Both the position numbers and the translations under genes were made by a program. The notes under the pieces are model-generated. The model saw nothing but the letters and a program-made list of their open reading frames with translations, had not been told where the DNA came from and ran no database searches. Below, piece by piece: positions 28,247 to 36,575 of a stretch of DNA of 64,000 nt. The DNA is from Pirellulales bacterium (GTDB lineage Bacteria; Planctomycetota; Planctomycetia; Pirellulales; Lacipirellulaceae), in assembly GCA_019636345.1 (NCBI GenBank), contig JAHBXQ010000001.1:367985-431984 (forward strand), read 5' to 3'. The stretch's first letter is position 1, and every line of letters starts with the position of its first letter.

Positions 28247-29197
28247 CTACTGCGTGGACATGGTCTTGGGGATATCCTTGAGCCGCACGACGTCCCACGC
28301 GAGGCCGATCTTCTCCATGACCCAGATGGCGCACCAAGTAATGTCGAATTCCCACCACCGATGCCCCTGCCGGGCCACCCGCTGGTAGGCGTGGTGGTTG
28401 TTGTGCCACCCCTCCCCGAAGGCCAGCAGACCGACCCACCACAGGTTGCGGCTGTTGTCGGTCGTCTCGTAATTGCGATAGCCCCACAGGTGGGTCGCTG
28501 AGTTCACGAACCAGGTGACGTGCAGGACGTAGACCATCCGCACGCCCAGCCCCCAAACGACCATCCCCCACCCGGCCAAATTCGAGCCGAGGCCCCACGA
28601 TTCCGGCCCGAAATAACCGAGCAGCCACAGCACCCCCGCGGTCAGGAAATGCGACGGCAGAAACAAATAGTGCAGCGCCACGATCACCTTGTCCTTGAGC
28701 ATGTCGGGGGCGTAACGCTCGTACAGTTCCGTGCGCCACGTGCGGCCAAAATTCGGCATGAACCACAGCATATGGCTCCACCACGGGCCGTGCTTCGGCG
28801 AGTGGGGATCTCCGTCGTGATCGCTGAACGCATGGTGCTTCCGGTGCTGGGCGACCCACGTCAACGCCGAGCCTTCGCCCGATAATCCGCCGAGAAACGC
28901 AAGCAGCCACCGCACCGGCCGATACGTGCTGAAGCTCTTGTGCGTCAGCAGCCGGTGATACCCCATGCAGACGCCGAAGCTGCCGGTCACGAAGGCCAGC
29001 GCCACGCACGTGACCAGGGCCGGCCACGAGAAAAACGCGGGGGCGAACGCCAGACAGGCCAGCACATGGACCACGACGATCCACGACACGATCGGCCATG
29101 AAACGCCCCATTCCTTGAAGGTGTCACGGGCGATCCGACAGGCGTTCGACACGGCCTCGCTCGCCGAGTCGATCGCCGCATTGAAATTCGAGGACAT
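28247..29197 (-). CDS. Acyl-lipid/acyl-CoA fatty-acid desaturase
   Basis: Integral-membrane di-iron desaturase of about 316 residues that puts a double bond into acyl chains, probably at delta-9. The three histidine boxes are present: HRLLTH, HRKHH (QHRKHHAFSDHDGDPHSP) and HNNHH (GEGWHNNHHAYQ). Four membrane stretches surround them. I choose ATG 29197 because a perfect AAGGAG lies 6 bases upstream. The frame stays open to a GTG at 29293, giving 32 more polar residues. It stands alone, in a region of minus-strand genes. Confidence 0.93.
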   Translation of the reverse strand: MSSNFNAAIDSASEAVSNACRIARDTFKEWGVSWPIVSWIVVVHVLACLAFAPAFFSWPALVTCVALAFVTGSFGVCMGYHRLLTHKSFSTYRPVRWLLAFLGGLSGEGSALTWVAQHRKHHAFSDHDGDPHSPKHGPWWSHMLWFMPNFGRTWRTELYERYAPDMLKDKVIVALHYLFLPSHFLTAGVLWLLGYFGPESWGLGSNLAGWGMVVWGLGVRMVYVLHVTWFVNSATHLWGYRNYETTDNSRNLWWVGLLAFGEGWHNNHHAYQRVARQGHRWWEFDITWCAIWVMEKIGLAWDVVRLKDIPKTMSTQ

Positions 29198-29572
29198 CGC
29201 GGCTCCTTGCTCGTCATGGTTTTCCGGCGGATCGCCGGACACGGGACGGACGCGAGGGTTTCTTTCCTGCTTCTTTGTCGTGATGGTGGACACGGCGTAT
29301 CAGTTCCTTAACACGCGAAAGGGGCTACAGATCGACAGTACGGCGAATCATTGGCCGGCTTTAGGGCGAGACGTCGACGGAGCCAAAAATAATTGCAATG
29401 GAAATTAAGTCAGGTCCCGCCCAAGCACGCTGCCGCCGAACCCGGTTGCCGCTTGCCATTCGAAACGCTGAACCGCGAGTGCAAAGGTCGGTATTTCCAG
29501 CGATTCCTGACTTTTTGGGAGTGTCCCAAGATACGAGATTGCTCGGCCGGATACTAGCCCAAGCGGACGCCG
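29198..29572. other. Gap between comEC and desaturase
   Basis: 375 bases, including the possible N-terminal extension of the desaturase (29198-29293). The rest holds no gene. It is richer in A/T than its surroundings around 29385-29400 and 29500-29540 and probably holds the desaturase promoter. No hairpin with a T-run is seen after comEC. Confidence 0.35.
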
Positions 29573-32152
29573 CTATTGAGATGGCGTCTCAGTAAAGTCG
29601 TCCTCGGGAGCGGTCGGGGCCCGATCGTGGAAAGGCCTTACGGTCGGGGCGACTTTGACCCCTTCGGCCGAGAGTGAAAATCGAACCGCTCCCGACGCGG
29701 CCGTGTGGAGCACCACGGCCCCTGCCCGTTGATACGTCCGATCGACCGCCGCGGTTCGCTCCGCGTCGCCGCCGCTGAACACGACCCACTCGGGGGTGCA
29801 CCACGCCGCAAACCCTGGCGGGTCGCTTGCGGCACTGCCGTGGTGGGGCGCAAGCAGCACGTCGCAGTCGACCGGCGGGTCGGCCATGACCAGTTCGATC
29901 CCCGGCGATTCGAGGTCCCCTGGCAGCAGCACCCGCCGTCCGGCAAACTCGACCGACAACAGAATGCTGTTGGCGTTGTCGCGACCGTAGACCCCTTCTC
30001 GCGGCGGGAAGAGGATGTCGATCGCCGCGCGCGGATCGGCCAGCCGCAGCTTGTCTCCCATCCACACCTCCCGCAGCGGCGCCCCGTGCAGTTTGATCTG
30101 CTCGCGCAAGTAGTCCGGCGCCTGCAGCCGGCCGTCGGTCGCCACGGGGTCGAACATCATGGGGGAGACGTAGACCGCGTCGATCGGCATCAGTTCCAGC
30201 AAGGTCGGTACGGCGTTGTAGTGGTCGACGTCGGCGTGCGACAAGACGATTGCGTCGATGCGACGAATGCCGCGATTCCATAAGTACTGCGCGATCGTCC
30301 GCCCGGTGCTCTCCGGCGAGTTGAGACTCCCCGCGTCGTACAACACGGTCTGCCCGCCGGGGAGTTCCATGACGACGCACGTCCCGTGCCCCACGGCCAG
30401 AAAGGTGCATTCGAGTTGATCGCCGGCGCGCCGCCCCATCTCGGCGGCGCCGAATCCGCAGATTCCCCACAGCGCCGCCGCGACGATCATCCGCGGCAGC
30501 TTGCCGGCCCGGGGCGCCGTCAGGATCCCGATTCCCCCCAGCACATACCACCCCACGAGCCACCAATCGCTCGGCCCGGCTGTATAGGCGTGGCTCCACG
30601 ACCAAGCGTCGGCCCGCTCGATCGCCCGCTGCACGAGGGCGAGGCACCCCGCACAGATCGCCCCCGGAATCGCGGCGAGCGCGGGCGAGACCCACCCCAA
30701 CGTCGTCGCCATCAGCCCGGCACCCATCGCCGCCGAGACCAGCGGCATCAAGAACGGCGTCAGCATGACTCCGCCGACGGTGACGATGTGGAATTTCGCC
30801 GCGACGAGCGGCCCCGCGACGATCCACACGGCGGTCGACGCCAACGAACCGACCGCCAGCGCTCGCAACGCCCCCCTGCCCCATCGTTCCCACCACGGCC
30901 GGACCTCGGCGAGCAGATCTTGCAGCGGCGTCCGACGCGATCGTCGCGCTACGACGCCGCTCGCGCCGACCAGCGTCGCGACGCTCACGAAGCTCAACTG
31001 GGTCCCCGTGCGAAAGGCCTCGGCCGGATTCATCGCCAGGATCGCCAGCGCCGCCGCGGCGAGCACGTTCACCGCCGATGCCCGGCGTCCCAGGGTCGTC
31101 GCCGCCAGCCACGCCGCCACCAGCACGCTCGCGCGAACGACTGGCGCCTGCGGCCCGACTGCCAGCACGTACGCACCTAGCGCCGTAAGCGTCCCCGCGA
31201 CGCGGGCTCGCTCGCCGCAGCCGGCCAACCGCAGCACCCCCCATGCCATCGCGGCCAGCATCCCCGCGTGCAACCCCGACACGACCATCAGGTGAATCGT
31301 CCCGGTCCGCAGGAACGCCTCGGTCGTTTTGTCGGGCAGGCGTTCGCGGGCGCCGAAAATGACCGCCGCGGCCAAGTCGCCTTGCCTCGGCCCCACCGCG
31401 GACCGCAGCGAGTTCTCGCTCGCGCGCCGCAGGCTCGCCCCCCATGCCGCAACGGCTGACTTCGCCGCAGGACGTTCGACGATTACGCACTGAGGGTCGC
31501 GACAATACGCCTCGGCGAGCCGCCCTGCGATCCGTTCCGCCGCGCCCCAATCGTACTGCCCCGGATTGAGCGGCGGCCCCGGGCGGGCGATCCGCGCGTA
31601 CAACAGCACCGCGTCTCCGGCATCGGCGTGAAGCAATTGCCCCGCGACGCGCAGCCGGCACCTGCCGCTGGCAGGACGCCAGACGACGCCGTCGCGAATC
31701 GCCGTGATCGCGATCGTCGCTTCGCTGGAATGACCCTGCGGCAAGGCGCGCAACAGCGAGTTTGCCGGAGGCGGCGCGATCCGCGGCGAGTCAACGAGAA
31801 CGGCACGCAGGCAGGCCGGTTGCGATTCGACCCGGGCGAACCGCGCGAGGTCGTCGCTCCTGGCAAGCGACCAACCAATCGCGTGGCGCACCGCGCCCGT
31901 GCCGGCCAGCGCGGCCAACAAGCACCAGATTGCCGGTTGTTTCCCAACTCGTTTCAGACTCGTGGCCAAGACGAGCAGGATCGTTGTCGCGCTCCCCGCG
32001 AACGCCGCCCGCATGCCAGCCGACGCCGACGCTTCCCCCAGGCGATCGACGACCACGCCCGCCGCGACGGCCAGCGCCGTCGCGACCAGCGGGCGATAGA
32101 CTCCGCCCCTGTTCGGCTCCGCGGCAACGGCTGGCAGCAACTCGCCCGACAT
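29573..32152 (-). CDS. comEC: ComEC/Rec2-family DNA-uptake channel protein
   Basis: 859 residues. An N-terminal OB-like segment follows the first membrane helices (ATIAITAIRDGVVWRPASGRC). The Competence domain is marked by GDLAAAVIFGARERLPDKTTEAFLRTGTIHLMVVSGLHAGML, of which the RTGTIHLMVVSGLH part is diagnostic, and is followed by many helices. The C-terminal metallo-beta-lactamase-like domain has TFLAVGHGTCVVMELPGG, LSHADVDHYNAV and LLAPHHGSAASD. ComEC carries single-stranded DNA across the inner membrane and its C-terminal domain may degrade the other strand. The start is ATG 32152. The much longer upstream open frame is the antisense of the S9 peptidase region. Confidence 0.93.
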   Translation of the reverse strand: MSGELLPAVAAEPNRGGVYRPLVATALAVAAGVVVDRLGEASASAGMRAAFAGSATTILLVLATSLKRVGKQPAIWCLLAALAGTGAVRHAIGWSLARSDDLARFARVESQPACLRAVLVDSPRIAPPPANSLLRALPQGHSSEATIAITAIRDGVVWRPASGRCRLRVAGQLLHADAGDAVLLYARIARPGPPLNPGQYDWGAAERIAGRLAEAYCRDPQCVIVERPAAKSAVAAWGASLRRASENSLRSAVGPRQGDLAAAVIFGARERLPDKTTEAFLRTGTIHLMVVSGLHAGMLAAMAWGVLRLAGCGERARVAGTLTALGAYVLAVGPQAPVVRASVLVAAWLAATTLGRRASAVNVLAAAALAILAMNPAEAFRTGTQLSFVSVATLVGASGVVARRSRRTPLQDLLAEVRPWWERWGRGALRALAVGSLASTAVWIVAGPLVAAKFHIVTVGGVMLTPFLMPLVSAAMGAGLMATTLGWVSPALAAIPGAICAGCLALVQRAIERADAWSWSHAYTAGPSDWWLVGWYVLGGIGILTAPRAGKLPRMIVAAALWGICGFGAAEMGRRAGDQLECTFLAVGHGTCVVMELPGGQTVLYDAGSLNSPESTGRTIAQYLWNRGIRRIDAIVLSHADVDHYNAVPTLLELMPIDAVYVSPMMFDPVATDGRLQAPDYLREQIKLHGAPLREVWMGDKLRLADPRAAIDILFPPREGVYGRDNANSILLSVEFAGRRVLLPGDLESPGIELVMADPPVDCDVLLAPHHGSAASDPPGFAAWCTPEWVVFSGGDAERTAAVDRTYQRAGAVVLHTAASGAVRFSLSAEGVKVAPTVRPFHDRAPTAPEDDFTETPSQ

Positions 32153-32632
32153 GGCAGTCCCGCAACGGGAAAAAGCAACACGTCGCCACGATAGCTTCGG
32201 CGCCCGCACACGGCAAACTCCGGGCCTGCTCCTGCCGCTCCATGCCTGGGGATTCTTACGCAGACAAGCAGATTTCGCGGAGGAGTTTGGGAAGCCCCTA
32301 CGTTTTCCCCCCGAGAGTATGCGTCGGCGCGAACGGGGCGAGATCCCCATGGACTCCCTGGGGGCTGTGCTGCGACCCCGGCCGCTCGGACGACTTGCCT
32401 GTTTCTCCGCGGGCTCTGCGTGCGACGACAAAGTAATTGCGATCAACAATTCTCGCCGCCAGCGGACAGGCCCGGCGGGACCGCTGCTCGATTCGTGATC
32501 CGGTCGGGCCTCGTACGGCCCCGCATCCATGTTGCCGCGGAGAGGCGGGTCGGGAAGAATGGGGCGACCTTGTCGGCGATCGCCCGTTCGGAACCGCCGC
32601 TGTTTACGACTTCGTTGGAGACGGATCCCCGT
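32153..32632. other. Divergent region between comEC and the S9 peptidase gene
   Basis: 480 bases without a convincing gene. It must hold promoters for both directions. I see no clear operator, palindrome or small ORF with a good ribosome site here. Confidence 0.35.
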
Positions 32633-34732
32633 ATGACTCGACACGTTCGTTCCGCGGCCCGGCGCATCCTGCCGGTCGCCGCCGCTGTTGTTCTCGCCCT
32701 CCCCTTCGCCCGCGCCGAGGAACCGACCTTGATCCCCCGCAGCGTCCTGTTCGGCAATCCTCAGAAGGCCTCCGCGCGGGTCAGCCCCAACGGCAAATGG
32801 ATCAGCTTCCTGGCGCCGGTTGACGGCATCCTGAACGTTTGGGTCGCTCCCGTCGACGACCTCGCTGCCGCCAAGCAGGTGACCGACGACAAGCTGCGCG
32901 ATATCCGCGGCCATCGCTGGGCCTACACCGGCGAGCACATCCTCTACTCGCAAGACAAGGCGGGGGACGAGAACTGGCACGTGTACGCCACGAACGTCGC
33001 CACCGGCGAGACGAAGGACCTCACCCCGCTCCCAGCCGTGCACGCGGTCATCGAAGGCGTCAGCGAGAAGTTCCCCGCCGAAATTCTCGTTGGGCTCAAC
33101 GATCGCGACCCGCGGTTTCACGACGTCTACCGCGTCGACCTCGTCAGCGGCGAGCGGACGCTCGTCCAGGAGAACAAGGAGGGCTTCGCCGGTTTCGTGA
33201 CCGACGACGACTTTCGTGTGCGGTTCGCGGTCACGTTCACCCCCCAGGCAGAGCAACTCATGCTCAAGCCGGCCGCGGGGGACGACGGGCAGACCGGATG
33301 GGAGGAGTTCCTGCGCATCGGCGCCGAGGACGCGACGACTACCGGACCCGCGGGATTCGACAAATCGGGGGACGTCCTGTACTTCCAGGACAGCCGCGAG
33401 CGGAACACCGGCGCCTTGTTCGCGTGGAACCTGAAGACCGATGAAATCAAACTGCTGGCCGAGAACGCCAAGGCCGACGTCGGCGAAATTATCGCCCACC
33501 CGACCAAGCATACGATCCAGGCGGTCGGCTTCACCTATTCCCGCCGCGAGTGGCAGATCCTCGACGAGTCGATCCGCGACGATCTCGAGTACCTAGAAAC
33601 GGTTGAAGACGGCGAACTGATCGTCACCAGCCGCACGCTGGCCGACGACAAGTGGACTGTCGCGTACATCCTCGACGACGGGCCGCTGAAGTTCTACCTG
33701 TACGATCGCCCGGCGAAGAAGGCCCGATTCCTGTTCGCCAGCCGCGACGACATGGAAGGCTATCCCTGGGCCAAGATGCACGCCCCGCTTATCTCGTCGC
33801 GCGACGGACTGGAACTGGTCAGCTATCTGACCCTCCCCCCGGGGAGCGACCCCGACGGCGACGGCGTCCCCGCCGAGGCCGTGCCGATGGTGCTCGACGT
33901 GCACGGGGGCCCCTGGGCCCGCGACGACTGGGGTTTCAACTCCACGCACCAGTGGCTCGCCAATCGCGGCTACGCCGTGCTGAGCGTCAATTACCGCGGT
34001 TCGACAGGGTTCGGCAAGAACTTCGTCAACGCCGCCAACGGCGAGTGGGCCGGCAAGATGCACGACGACCTCGTCGACGCCGTCGAGTGGGCCGTCGAGC
34101 AAGGCATCGCCCGGCGCGACAAGGTTTGCATTATGGGGGGCAGCTACGGCGGCTACGCGACGCTCGTCGGCTTGACCTTCACCCCCGAGACGTTCGCCTG
34201 CGGGGTCGACGTCGTCGGGCCGTCGAGTTTGGTGACGCTCATGGAGAACATCCCGCCGTACTGGGCTACGTTCATGCCCGTGATGAAACTCCGCGTCGGC
34301 GACGTCTCGACCGAGGCGGGACGGGCCGAGCTCCTTGCGCGGTCGCCGCTTGCCCAGGTCGACGAGATCAAGCGACCGCTGCTCATCGGCCAAGGAGCCA
34401 ACGACCCGCGGGTCACGCAACTCGAAGCCGACCAGATCGTCGACGCGATGCAAGCAAAGCTAATCCCGGTGACCTACGTCCTCTACCCCGACGAGGGGCA
34501 CGGCTTTGCGGGGGAAGAGAACCGGATGTCGTTCAACGCGGTGACCGAGGCGTTCCTCGCCGAGCACCTGGGGGGACGGTTCGAGCCCGTGGGGGACGCC
34601 TTCAAGAATTCGAGCATCCACGTCCCCGTCGGCGCCGACGAGGTGCCGGGCGTATCCGAGTCGCTCCCCGCCGACCGCAAAGCGATGCCGTCAAAACCGG
34701 CGGCGAAGGAACCCGCGGCGAGCGCGAGTTAG
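32633..34732 (+). CDS. Secreted S9-family prolyl oligopeptidase-type serine peptidase
   Basis: 699 residues with a Sec signal peptide (RRILPVAAAVVLALPFARAEE, cleavage near residue 28), so exported. Residues about 40-420 form a beta-propeller-like domain beginning SARVSPNGKWISFLAP. The alpha/beta-hydrolase domain has the nucleophile in MGGSYGGYATLVGLT, an Asp in GQGANDPRVTQLEADQ and the His in YPDEGHGFAGEENR. A Pro/Ala-rich tail of about 60 residues follows. The enzyme probably degrades peptides in the periplasm. The start is ATG 32633. aroF and its leader follow 52 bp downstream but are separated by a terminator. Confidence 0.94.
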   Translation: MTRHVRSAARRILPVAAAVVLALPFARAEEPTLIPRSVLFGNPQKASARVSPNGKWISFLAPVDGILNVWVAPVDDLAAAKQVTDDKLRDIRGHRWAYTGEHILYSQDKAGDENWHVYATNVATGETKDLTPLPAVHAVIEGVSEKFPAEILVGLNDRDPRFHDVYRVDLVSGERTLVQENKEGFAGFVTDDDFRVRFAVTFTPQAEQLMLKPAAGDDGQTGWEEFLRIGAEDATTTGPAGFDKSGDVLYFQDSRERNTGALFAWNLKTDEIKLLAENAKADVGEIIAHPTKHTIQAVGFTYSRREWQILDESIRDDLEYLETVEDGELIVTSRTLADDKWTVAYILDDGPLKFYLYDRPAKKARFLFASRDDMEGYPWAKMHAPLISSRDGLELVSYLTLPPGSDPDGDGVPAEAVPMVLDVHGGPWARDDWGFNSTHQWLANRGYAVLSVNYRGSTGFGKNFVNAANGEWAGKMHDDLVDAVEWAVEQGIARRDKVCIMGGSYGGYATLVGLTFTPETFACGVDVVGPSSLVTLMENIPPYWATFMPVMKLRVGDVSTEAGRAELLARSPLAQVDEIKRPLLIGQGANDPRVTQLEADQIVDAMQAKLIPVTYVLYPDEGHGFAGEENRMSFNAVTEAFLAEHLGGRFEPVGDAFKNSSIHVPVGADEVPGVSESLPADRKAMPSKPAAKEPAASAS

Positions 34733-34784
34733 GCGGCGAGATTTTCACTTGCTTTTCCCAGGAATCGTGCCGACAATAGGGAAC

Positions 34785-34859
34785 ATGGCTCACGCGTTTT
34801 ACCGCAGCTTCTGGTTTACCTACACCTGCCCGGGCGGCAGGGCCGGAGGTTGTGCGTAA
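34785..34859 (+). CDS. aroF attenuation leader peptide
   Basis: A 24-residue [18 protein letters not shown] followed by a Gly/Arg-rich end, with AGGGA just upstream of its ATG. Six of the nine residues at positions 5-13 are aromatic (F, Y, F, W, F, Y), which is extremely unlikely by chance in such GC-rich DNA. It ends 28 bases before the strong intrinsic terminator at 34888-34924 and lies upstream of aroF, whose enzyme starts aromatic amino acid synthesis. The pattern is that of a ribosome-mediated attenuator: shortage of charged tRNA-Phe, tRNA-Tyr or tRNA-Trp would stall translation here and let aroF be transcribed. Confidence 0.8.
   Translation: MAHAFYRSFWFTYTCPGGRAGGCA
34825..34841 (+). 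promoter_or_regulatory. Leader hairpin 1 (pause/1:2 stem) of the aroF attenuator
   Basis: CCTGCC at 34825-34830 pairs with GGCAGG at 34836-34841 around a 5-base loop, inside the leader ORF directly after the last aromatic codon. The segment GCCCGGG at 34828-34834 is also the reverse complement of CCCGGGC at 34892-34898, in the left arm of the terminator, so a rival antiterminator pairing is available. Confidence 0.5.
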
Positions 34860-34887
34860 CGCTTGCGAGCAGATGACGACGACCACC

Positions 34888-34924
34888 AAGCCCCGGGCGC
34901 CCTTGCGGTTCCCGGGGCTTTTTT
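34888..34924 (+). terminator. Intrinsic terminator (attenuator) in the aroF leader
   Basis: AAGCCCCGGG at 34888-34897 pairs perfectly with CCCGGGGCTT at 34911-34920 around a 13-base loop, and the stem runs into six T residues. It is a textbook Rho-independent terminator. It lies after the aromatic leader peptide and 80 bases before aroF, so it is best read as the attenuator. It could also end transcripts from the S9 peptidase gene. Confidence 0.88.
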
Positions 34925-34955
34925 CTTGTCCCAGTCGACCCCCGGGTCAGCACCC

Positions 34956-34988
34956 ATTGAGCCGCCGGTCAGAGGCCGGCGGCTCAAT
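34956..34988 (+). promoter_or_regulatory. 13-bp perfect hairpin just upstream of aroF
   Basis: ATTGAGCCGCCGG at 34956-34968 pairs without mismatch with CCGGCGGCTCAAT at 34976-34988 around a 7-base loop. It ends 16 bases before the aroF ATG, leaving GGAG free as ribosome site. No T-run follows. It may protect the 5' end of the processed mRNA or act as an operator. Confidence 0.65.
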
Positions 34989-35004
34989 ACCGGAGAACCC
35001 ACTC

Positions 35005-36030
35005 ATGATCATCGTCATGAAGCGCTCGGCCACCGCCGAGGAGATCCAAGACATGACCGTTCACGTCGAACAACTGGGCCTCAAGCCCGTCGTCCTCACG
35101 GGGACCGAACGAACCGTGATCGCCGCGATCGGCGAGGAGCGAGTCGCGGGGATCAGCTCGCTGGAGAGCGGCCCCGGGGTCGACGAGGTGCTGCCGATCC
35201 TCGCGCCGTACAAACTTGCCAGCCGGGAGCTCAAGCCCGAGAGCACGACGGTGCGGGCCGGCAGTCTTGCGGTAGGCAACGGCACGGTCGGCGTCATCGC
35301 CGGACCCTGTTCCGTCGAAAGCGAAGAGCAAATCGTCGTTACGGCCCGAGCTGTCAAGGCGGCCGGCGGCTCGGCGCTCCGCGGCGGGGCCTTCAAGCCG
35401 CGCACCAGTCCGTACAGCTTCCAGGGACTCAAGGAGGAGGGGCTCCAGATGCTCGCGACGGCCCGTGCCGAGACGGGGTTGGCCGTCGTGACCGAGGTGG
35501 TCGCCACCGAGGACGTCGACCTCGTGGCCCGCTACGCCGACGTCCTGCAGATCGGCGCCCGTAACATGCAGAATTACCGGCTGCTCGAAGCGGTCGGCAA
35601 GGTCGATCGCCCCGTGCTTCTCAAGCGCGGTCCCAGCGCCACGGTCGACGAATGGCTGCTGGCGGCCGAGTACATCCTCGACGGGGGCAATCCGAACGTC
35701 ATGCTTTGCGAGCGCGGGATTCGCACGTTCGAGACTCACACCCGGTTCACGCTCCCTCTGGCCTCGGCCCCGTACGTCCAGCAGCGCACCCACCTGCCGG
35801 TCGTCATGGACCCCAGCCACGGCACCGGGCACACGGCGCTCGTGCCGGCGCTGGCGCGGGCGTCGATTGCCGCGGGCGCCGACGGCCTGATCGTCGAGGT
35901 TCACCCCAACCCCGACAAGGCGATGAGCGACGGCTACCAGACGCTCAACTTCGCCCAGTTCGAGCAAATGATGGGCGAGTGTCGTCGCATTGCCTCTGCC
36001 ATGGACCGCAAACTGGGGAGCGAGGCCTGA
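35005..36030 (+). CDS. aroF: 3-deoxy-7-phosphoheptulonate (DAHP) synthase, type I-beta
   Basis: Joins phosphoenolpyruvate and erythrose 4-phosphate, the first step of the shikimate pathway, in the cytoplasm. 341 residues. An N-terminal regulatory ferredoxin-like domain ([17 protein letters not shown], residues about 1-70) precedes the barrel, as in the Thermotoga/Bacillus-type enzymes that are feedback-inhibited through this domain. Barrel motifs are [66 protein letters not shown] and [11 protein letters not shown]. The start is ATG 35005 with GGAG upstream. Transcription is probably controlled by the aromatic leader and terminator at 34785-34924. Confidence 0.96.
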   Translation: MIIVMKRSATAEEIQDMTVHVEQLGLKPVVLTGTERTVIAAIGEERVAGISSLESGPGVDEVLPILAPYKLASRELKPESTTVRAGSLAVGNGTVGVIAGPCSVESEEQIVVTARAVKAAGGSALRGGAFKPRTSPYSFQGLKEEGLQMLATARAETGLAVVTEVVATEDVDLVARYADVLQIGARNMQNYRLLEAVGKVDRPVLLKRGPSATVDEWLLAAEYILDGGNPNVMLCERGIRTFETHTRFTLPLASAPYVQQRTHLPVVMDPSHGTGHTALVPALARASIAAGADGLIVEVHPNPDKAMSDGYQTLNFAQFEQMMGECRRIASAMDRKLGSEA

Positions 36031-36158
36031 CGCCGCAAACAGGCCGTGCAACTGCGACTGAGCCGCCGACGCCGGGCAATTTTTCGCGTCGCCCCGAGGT
36101 TCGACGCCCGTTACAATCGCGCCGCGTTGGCCGCTCGCTCCCGCTCGTAGGTCTTGCC

Positions 36159-36548
36159 ATGAACAAACAGCGTCTCGCCGGTTGGATTCTCTGCGGATTG
36201 ACGACCTTCTTCCTGATCGGTCCCAGCGCCGCCGGGAAGTTCGTCGACTGGGAGGGGAAGGAGGACCTGTTTCAGCACATCGGCTAGTCGATCGAATTGA
36301 TCAAGAAGATCGGGGTGCTGGAGATCGTGGTCGCCGTCCTCTACTTCATCCCGCAAACGTCGTTCATCGGGGCGATTCTCGTGACCGGCTATCTCGGCGG
36401 GGCGACGGCCACGCACGTGCGCGTGGGAGACCCGTACTTCATGCCCCCGCTCGTGGGGGTCGTGGCGTGGATCGGCTACGCCTTGCGTCGCCCCGACGTC
36501 GTCGGCCGGGCCCTCCGCGGGCCGAATCCCGAGGGCGAGCAAAGCTAG
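36159..36548 (+). pseudogene. DoxX-like membrane protein with in-frame amber stop
   Basis: Both halves of a DoxX-like (DUF4345/DoxX_2 type) four-helix membrane protein lie in one frame, split by a TAG at 36285-36287 (codon 43). Before it: MNKQRLAGWILCGLTTFFLI and KEDLFQHIG. After it: ELIKKIGVLEIVVAVLYFIP, GAILVTGYLGGATATHVRVG and a C-terminal helix. The family normally has an aromatic residue (Tyr) here, so TAC or TAT changed to TAG by one base is the simplest view. Function in this family is mostly unknown. It may be a recent pseudogene, a sequencing error, or a suppressed codon. No frameshift is visible. Confidence 0.75.
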
Positions 36549-36575
36549 CACGCGGAGGCGGAGCCAACTTGTCAG

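Noticed and set aside
29198..29293. A 32-residue N-terminal extension of the desaturase from GTG 29293
   Set aside because: The ATG at 29197 has a perfect AAGGAG at the right distance. The extension is polar and unlike the family.
32153..33511. N-terminal extension of comEC to more than 1,300 residues
   Set aside because: The extra part is antisense to the start of the S9 peptidase gene and the promoter gap. The ATG at 32152 starts a normal ComEC.
34749..34777. TTGCTT-17-GACAAT as the promoter of the aroF leader
   Set aside because: The -10 match is moderate, and the start would fall at about 34784, cutting off the AGGGA ribosome site of the leader peptide. The real promoter may lie farther upstream.
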